Shown here one piece after another: positions 15,110-19,842 of a stretch of DNA of 19,842 nt. The translations under genes were made by a program, and so were the position numbers. The stretch is from JADFSZ01 sp022560555 [NCBI: PVC group bacterium] (GTDB taxonomy: Bacteria; GCA-001730085; JADFSZ01): contig JADFSZ010000007.1 of NCBI GenBank assembly GCA_022560555.1, positions 1-19,842 of the forward strand, read 5' to 3'. The notes beneath the pieces were generated by a model. That model searched no databases. It was not told where the DNA came from and worked only from the letters and a program-made list of their open reading frames with translations. Position 1 is the stretch's first letter. Every line of letters begins with the position of its first letter.

Positions 15110-15122
15110 TATTATCATAATA
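15110..15122. repeat. 13-base perfect AT palindrome upstream of the secreted-protein promoter
   Basis: TATTATCATAATA reads the same on both strands around the central base. It lies just upstream of the -35 position of the secreted-protein promoter and just after the end of mfd. It looks like a small operator; the minus strand TATTATGATAAT loosely recalls the repeated NATWAT hexamers of Fur boxes, but the third hexamer does not match. AT-rich palindromes also arise by chance. Confidence 0.4.
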
Positions 15123-15139
15123 CGCTGATACTGAATATA

Positions 15140-18100
15140 TTACGATGGATTCTGTATCGAGTTTTGGATGCACGCCATCACACTTTTGACTCGATCACGA
15201 TCAGTGAGATTGGCAAAAGACTCTTTGATACGCTTTCTTGTATTCTTTTGAACATAAACAAGCATTCCTCTTTCGACTCCGAGATAGCTGATACCTTTCT
15301 TTCTGGCTTCGATCCTTAACATAGCTGTATCCATCAAAATTTTGCATGTATCCGGAAGCGGACCATAACGGTCACGAATCATGGCCTGGAAATTACACAA
15401 GTCATCCTGGGTATACACATTGGAAAGTTTACGAAATATATCAAGACGCATCTCCGGATTTGAAATATATTCTTCAGGAACACCGATATCGATACCTAAA
15501 TCAAGAACAACATCATCCGCCGGCACGGCCTCCCCTTTCATCTCTTTAATCGTTCGATCTAAAAGTCGGCAATACAAATCAAACCCAATCTGGGCGATAT
15601 ACCCGCTTTGCTGTACTCCCAGGATGTTTCCCGCGCCGCGAATTTCTAAATCCCGGGCGGCAATTTTCATGCCGCTTCCCAATTCCGTAAACTCTTCGAT
15701 AATGCGAAGGCGCTTCGCGGCTTCCTCGGGAACCACATGGTCAACGGACACTAATAAATAGCAGTATCCACGGTGTTTAAAACGCCCCACGCGTCCTCGA
15801 AGCTGATAAAGATCCGCTAATCCAAATTTGTCCGCGTTGTTTATAAAGATCGTGTTAACATTCGGGATATCCAAACCGGACTGAATGATGGTTGTTGATA
15901 CAAGAATATCGATGTCACGATTCACAAATTTCTTCATCACATGTTCCAATGTGTGGCCCGTCATTTGCCCGTGACCGACGGCAATACGGGCCTGAGGTAC
16001 AAGATTTTGAATACGCTTAGCAATGACATCAATGTTATACACACGATTATGGACAAAATAAATTTGTCCGTCGCGATTCAGCTCACGAAGAATAGCATCC
16101 CGGATCATCTTTTCATCAAATTGCGATATACAAGTTTCGATAGGCAGTCGATCTTCGGGCGGCGTGTTAATCACACTCATATCTTTGGCACCGGTAAGCG
16201 TTAAATACAATGTTCGAGGGATAGGCGTCGCGGATAATGTCAGCACATCCACGCTTACCCGCATTTGTTTTATGCGTTCTTTATGCATGACCCCGAAACG
16301 CTGCTCCTCATCAATCACAAGTAATCCTAAATCCTTGAATCCCAAATCACCAAAGATTAATTTATGTGTTCCGATAACAATATCAATGCGCCCTTCTTTT
16401 AATGATTTCAAAATGGCTTTTTCTTCCACCCCTGACGTAAAACGCGTCCAACAGGCGATTTCAATCGGATACTCCGCCATACGCTCCTTAAACGAATTGT
16501 AGTGTTGTTCGGCCAAAATCGTTGTCGGGACAAGAAAAACCACCTGTTTATTGTTCATAACAGCTTTGAAGGCAGCTCGCATGGCCACTTCGGTTTTTCC
16601 GTATCCGACATCTCCGCAGATCAAGCGATCCATAGGCTTGGTGCTTTCCATATCTTGTTTGACATCGTTAATGGCCTGGGCTTGATCACGGGTTTCTTCG
16701 TAAATAAAAGCGTCCTCAAACTCCTCTTGCCAGGTCTGATCTTTGGCCATCGACGTACCTCTCTCGAGTTCACGTCTAGCCTGCAAACGCAATAAATCCG
16801 CAGCCACATCACGAATGGCTTTGGCGGCCTTCAGTTTCGTTTTTTTCCACTGTTCTTGGCCGATTTTATTTAATTTTGGGCGCGCTCGTTCCAAGCCGAC
16901 ATATTTTTCAATAAGATTGATCTGCTCTACAGGAACAAGAAGTTTCGTATTCTCATCATATAAAATCACGAGATAATCTCTCGTGATTTCATCTGACATC
17001 ACTTTTTCGATGCACTGATAGATCCCGACTCCGTGGTCAACGTGAACAACATAATCCCCTTTTTTGATATCAAACACACTCACAAGCGGCGAGCCATGTC
17101 GATATCTGGGTTTAAACCTGCGCTGCCGGTAGCGCCCAAACACCTCATCATCTGTAACAAATCCGTATTTTATGTCATCAATATAAAATCCTTTTTGAAA
17201 AGGCCCAAAGCATGTCAATTCATCTTTTATGTCAATGTGAATATTTTTTTCACGGAAGTATTCCTTAAGACGACGAGCCTCTCCGTGATTATGAAAGCAA
17301 AACGCGTGGGTGAATGATTGCTCCTTCTGCGTCTTTAAAAAGCCTACAAGCGAATCTCCGGAGCGCCCCGGAGATTCATAGGGTGAAATGGGCAGTTTAA
17401 TGTATCCTGACTCCTTGGGAATCTCGCCCGCGAGCAAATTTAATTCAATGACGCGGGTGCTATTGATTATTTTTTGAAATCCTTTTAGTCCAATAAAATT
17501 AGAAGGTGTCCTTGTGAGCTGTTCATTCAAGAGTTTTGCTTGTTTCACAATAGACGCCTTCTCAACAAGAATCAGCTGGTAATCTTCAAAATAATCAACA
17601 ACATTGACCCAGTCAGAGCAATGCTGGTACTGTTCTTTTTCTTGGCGGGGAAATATGGAAATCTTATTGATTTCTTGAAAACTTCTTTGATGGCTTGAAT
17701 CAAAATATTTTAGACTTATAATTTTATTTCCATCCACCTCAACACGAACGGGATATTCATCAACAATATTATAAATGTCCATGACACATCCCCGCACAGC
17801 CATTTCACCCCGAAACTGAACAAGGGCAACTCTTTCGTATCCAAGACCAACTAAATCCGTAATCAATTTTTGACGATCCGGCTCATGTCCGACTTCAAGG
17901 GATATACAGTGATCCTCAAACCATGAGCGGGAAAAAATTTTATATATAAGGGAAGCCAGAGGGATAATAACGATCTTTTTTTGATCCGGGCGAGCCATCA
18001 CTTTACGAATCAAATGATATCTCTCGGCAACAATGTCTTCGCTGGGGGGAATGGTATCTTGAGGAAGCACTTCCCATGCGGGAAACAAAAAAGTCGCATC

Positions 18101-18322
18101 AGGCGAAATTACTGAAATCTCGTTATAGAGCCGTTCGGCAGTTTTGATGTTCGCAGTGACAATGATACTCGACTGATGACTGTTTTGATCTATCAGACAG
18201 GCCAAAAAAGCATGAGCGCACGGCCATACCCCATCGACAACCACATAGGGCCGCTTTTGAGATAGCTTATATAACTGCTGGATTTTATCCCATTTTTGAA
18301 TTTTTTCAGCAATTTTATGCAT
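15140..18322 (-). CDS. mfd: Transcription-repair coupling factor Mfd
   Basis: Mfd pushes stalled RNA polymerase off DNA damage and recruits UvrA. The 1060 residues (E. coli 1148) show the UvrB-like N-terminal module (about 1-320, with WEVLPQDTIPPSEDIVAERY and RGEMAVRGCVMDIYN) and the CarD-like RNA polymerase-binding domain (about 420-475, KGDYVVHVDHGVGIYQCIEK). The translocase follows, with Walker A GDVGYGKT (570-577), GTHKLIFGDLGFKDLGLLVI, DEEQ (671-674), TLSATPIPRTLYL, STTIIQSGLDIPNVNTIF and QLRGRVGR (840-847). The C-terminal TRCF domain starts around 925 (LYCRLLDRTIKEMKGE, IRDRYGPLP). The ATG at 18322 has no clear Shine-Dalgarno. It is 62 bases after argS in the same direction, with no visible terminator between, so co-transcription is likely. 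The protein looks complete. Confidence 0.98.
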   Translation of the reverse strand: MHKIAEKIQKWDKIQQLYKLSQKRPYVVVDGVWPCAHAFLACLIDQNSHQSSIIVTANIKTAERLYNEISVISPDATFLFPAWEVLPQDTIPPSEDIVAERYHLIRKVMARPDQKKIVIIPLASLIYKIFSRSWFEDHCISLEVGHEPDRQKLITDLVGLGYERVALVQFRGEMAVRGCVMDIYNIVDEYPVRVEVDGNKIISLKYFDSSHQRSFQEINKISIFPRQEKEQYQHCSDWVNVVDYFEDYQLILVEKASIVKQAKLLNEQLTRTPSNFIGLKGFQKIINSTRVIELNLLAGEIPKESGYIKLPISPYESPGRSGDSLVGFLKTQKEQSFTHAFCFHNHGEARRLKEYFREKNIHIDIKDELTCFGPFQKGFYIDDIKYGFVTDDEVFGRYRQRRFKPRYRHGSPLVSVFDIKKGDYVVHVDHGVGIYQCIEKVMSDEITRDYLVILYDENTKLLVPVEQINLIEKYVGLERARPKLNKIGQEQWKKTKLKAAKAIRDVAADLLRLQARRELERGTSMAKDQTWQEEFEDAFIYEETRDQAQAINDVKQDMESTKPMDRLICGDVGYGKTEVAMRAAFKAVMNNKQVVFLVPTTILAEQHYNSFKERMAEYPIEIACWTRFTSGVEEKAILKSLKEGRIDIVIGTHKLIFGDLGFKDLGLLVIDEEQRFGVMHKERIKQMRVSVDVLTLSATPIPRTLYLTLTGAKDMSVINTPPEDRLPIETCISQFDEKMIRDAILRELNRDGQIYFVHNRVYNIDVIAKRIQNLVPQARIAVGHGQMTGHTLEHVMKKFVNRDIDILVSTTIIQSGLDIPNVNTIFINNADKFGLADLYQLRGRVGRFKHRGYCYLLVSVDHVVPEEAAKRLRIIEEFTELGSGMKIAARDLEIRGAGNILGVQQSGYIAQIGFDLYCRLLDRTIKEMKGEAVPADDVVLDLGIDIGVPEEYISNPEMRLDIFRKLSNVYTQDDLCNFQAMIRDRYGPLPDTCKILMDTAMLRIEARKKGISYLGVERGMLVYVQKNTRKRIKESFANLTDRDRVKSVMACIQNSIQNPS

Positions 18323-18384
18323 CGGACATAACTCGTAGATTTATGAAATACCGGGCAGAACTTTTAGGGACCATTAGACAAATA

Positions 18385-19842
18385 TCACATACGGCGGGGA
18401 GCCTGCACACCCAATACATTTAAAGCATCTTCCAATACCAAATGAATAGCATTCACAAAACACAGTCGCGTCTCGGTCTCGGATCGATTTTGGGTTATAA
18501 CCCGGTGTTTGTTATAGTAGCTATGGAATTCCTTAGCCAAACCCAAGAGGTAATCCACGAGATAATAGGGTTCATGCTGAACCACACACTGCAGTAGGAT
18601 TTCCTCATATCCGGACATCACCTTAATCATGGAGAGCTCTTCTTTATTTAAAAGATCTAAATCCGGATGAATTTTGTTTAAATCGATTTTTTCTTTTTTA
18701 GCATATTCAAAAATGTTGCATGTCCGCGCGTAAGCATATTGGAGATAAAACACCGGATTATCCATGGACTTGCTTTTGACTAAATCCAGATCAAAATCGA
18801 GATGACTTTCGGATCTGCGCGTCAAAAACGTGAACCTTGCGGCATCGGCTCCGACCTCATCGATGACATCCTTGAGTGTGATATATTCACCGGATCGTTT
18901 TGACATTTTGACAGAGACGCCTCCTCTTTTTAAATTCACCATCTGCACTAATACAATTTTAAGACGATCGGAATCAAACCCCAATGCTTCCATAGATCCT
19001 TTCACGCGTTGAATGTATCCGTGATGATCAGCACCCCAGATATTGACAACCTCCTGATAATCCTGCTCAAATTTTTTCTGATGATATGTTATGTCCGAGG
19101 CCAAATAAGTCGGCAATCCGTTTTTTCGGATAATCACACGATCTTTTTCATCACCGTATTTCCGGGACAAAAACCAAAGGGCGCCATCTTCTTCTTTCAC
19201 ACACTTTTTCTTTTTCAATTCTTCGATAGTCGTTTGAATATCGTTGTTCTCATGCATACTCTTCTCTGAAAAATATCTATCGAAGGGTTTAACACCAAAA
19301 GAAGCCAAATCTTTCTCGATGCTGTTTTTTAGTATCCATTGAGCCGCAAATTGGCCCGAGGCAGTCCTATCAAGATCGGGGCCCTTTTCTTTGAAGAGCC
19401 TGAGGGCAACATCTTTTATATAATCTCCTTGATACCATCCCTCCTCCGGCGTATAGGGTCTATTGTCCGCTAAGTGATCCACATACGCTTTCACGGATTC
19501 CCCGAGAGTTTGGACTTGATTCCCATAATCGTTTACATAATACTCCCGCCAAACCGTGTATCCTAATTTTTCATATAAATTCGCTAATACATCGCCTAAA
19601 ACAGCTCCTCTTCCATGCCCGACGTGAAGAGGTCCTGTGGGGTTTGCGCTGATAAATTCCATATGAATTTTTTTATTTTTCCCCAATAGGGATCTTCCGA
19701 CATTTTTCTTGTCACGTAGGATCCTCTCAAGTTCTTTTTGCCATATTTTTTTATCGAGATAAAAATTAATAAACCCGGGGCCCGCGGTCTTCACATCTTC
19801 AAACAAGCCTGAGTCTTTGAGAACAGCAGACTCACTGATGGC
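18385..19842 (-). CDS. argS: Arginyl-tRNA synthetase, N-terminus beyond the window
   Basis: ArgS charges tRNA-Arg with arginine. The reading frame is open right up to base 19842 (AISESAVLKDSGLF leads into the family's EDVKTAGPGFINFYL), so about 485 residues are visible and some 60-80 N-terminal residues lie outside. A TTG at 19806 is not the real start. Class I signatures are present: the HIGH motif as HVGH in ANPTGPLHVGHGRGAVLGDVL; YYVNDYGNQVQTLGESV; the KMSK loop VKMSKRSGEYITLKD; and EVGADAARFTFLTRRSESHLDFD. The anticodon-binding (DALR) domain includes PVFYLQYAYARTCNI and LGLAKEFHSYYNKHRVI. It ends normally at a TGA at 18385 and precedes mfd. Confidence 0.97.
   Translation of the reverse strand, partial: AISESAVLKDSGLFEDVKTAGPGFINFYLDKKIWQKELERILRDKKNVGRSLLGKNKKIHMEFISANPTGPLHVGHGRGAVLGDVLANLYEKLGYTVWREYYVNDYGNQVQTLGESVKAYVDHLADNRPYTPEEGWYQGDYIKDVALRLFKEKGPDLDRTASGQFAAQWILKNSIEKDLASFGVKPFDRYFSEKSMHENNDIQTTIEELKKKKCVKEEDGALWFLSRKYGDEKDRVIIRKNGLPTYLASDITYHQKKFEQDYQEVVNIWGADHHGYIQRVKGSMEALGFDSDRLKIVLVQMVNLKRGGVSVKMSKRSGEYITLKDVIDEVGADAARFTFLTRRSESHLDFDLDLVKSKSMDNPVFYLQYAYARTCNIFEYAKKEKIDLNKIHPDLDLLNKEELSMIKVMSGYEEILLQCVVQHEPYYLVDYLLGLAKEFHSYYNKHRVITQNRSETETRLCFVNAIHLVLEDALNVLGVQAPRRM

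Noticed and set aside
15015-15173. Longer start of the secreted-protein gene within mfd
   Set aside because: A perfect AGGAGG and a signal peptide mark the start at 15014; the extension overlaps mfd and the promoter.
1-19842. Mobile elements, CRISPR arrays, phage genes, tRNA or rRNA genes, toxin-antitoxin or defence genes
   Set aside because: No transposase or integrase motifs, no spaced repeat array, no cloverleaf or rRNA-like stretch was found; all long stretches are filled by ordinary chromosomal genes.

Overview
The window is dense bacterial chromosome. It holds sixteen genes, two of them cut by the window edges, with no RNA gene, CRISPR array, insertion sequence or phage gene that I can see. 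All but one gene lie on the minus strand. Base composition is moderately AT-rich by eye. Some genes have strong Shine-Dalgarno sites (mreB, dacA, pdxJ, the secreted protein), and others have none that is clear.

The content points to a Gram-negative, rod-forming bacterium outside the best-studied groups. It has MreB/MreC, a membrane-anchored periplasmic parvulin-type foldase, a sigma-54 activator, an ExeA/GspA-like ATPase and a c-di-AMP cyclase. The order ftsH-folP-cdaA-ybbR-pdxJ-acpS resembles deltaproteobacterial clusters. The mix with an orphan ExeA-like ATPase and extra coiled-coil envelope proteins would also suit a candidate phylum such as Omnitrophota or another PVC relative. This placement is inference from gene content and needs a marker-gene tree.

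Layout, left to right. (1) 1-4238, minus strand, read from right to left: a YacP/NYN-type nuclease, an ExeA-like ATPase, a membrane-anchored coiled-coil protein with a beta-rich end, mreB, and the start of mreC. This is a cell-shape/envelope cluster with two unfamiliar members. (2) 4266-4436: a divergent promoter region whose two -10 boxes lie on top of each other. (3) 4437-6419, plus strand: a SurA/PpiD-like peptidyl-prolyl isomerase, the only plus-strand gene. It converges with (4) a GAF-AAA-Fis sigma-54 activator that follows a FmdB zinc-ribbon gene. A tandem ATACRA-type repeat lies just upstream of fmdB. (5) 8346-13767: acpS, pdxJ, ybbR (cdaR), dacA (cdaA), folP and ftsH, transcribed ftsH first. 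This combines membrane protein quality control, folate, c-di-AMP, vitamin B6 and acyl-carrier-protein activation. glmM, the usual partner of cdaA-cdaR, is not there. (6) 13958-19842: recR, a small secreted Tyr/Pro/Thr-rich protein of unknown family with its own promoter, mfd and argS (5' end beyond the window).

Most genes are housekeeping. The parts that deserve attention are the coiled-coil protein and the ExeA-like ATPase beside mreBC, the overlapping divergent promoters, the ATACRA repeat before fmdB, the missing glmM, and the unknown secreted protein with a palindrome beside its promoter. I did not find a clear, complete new system.
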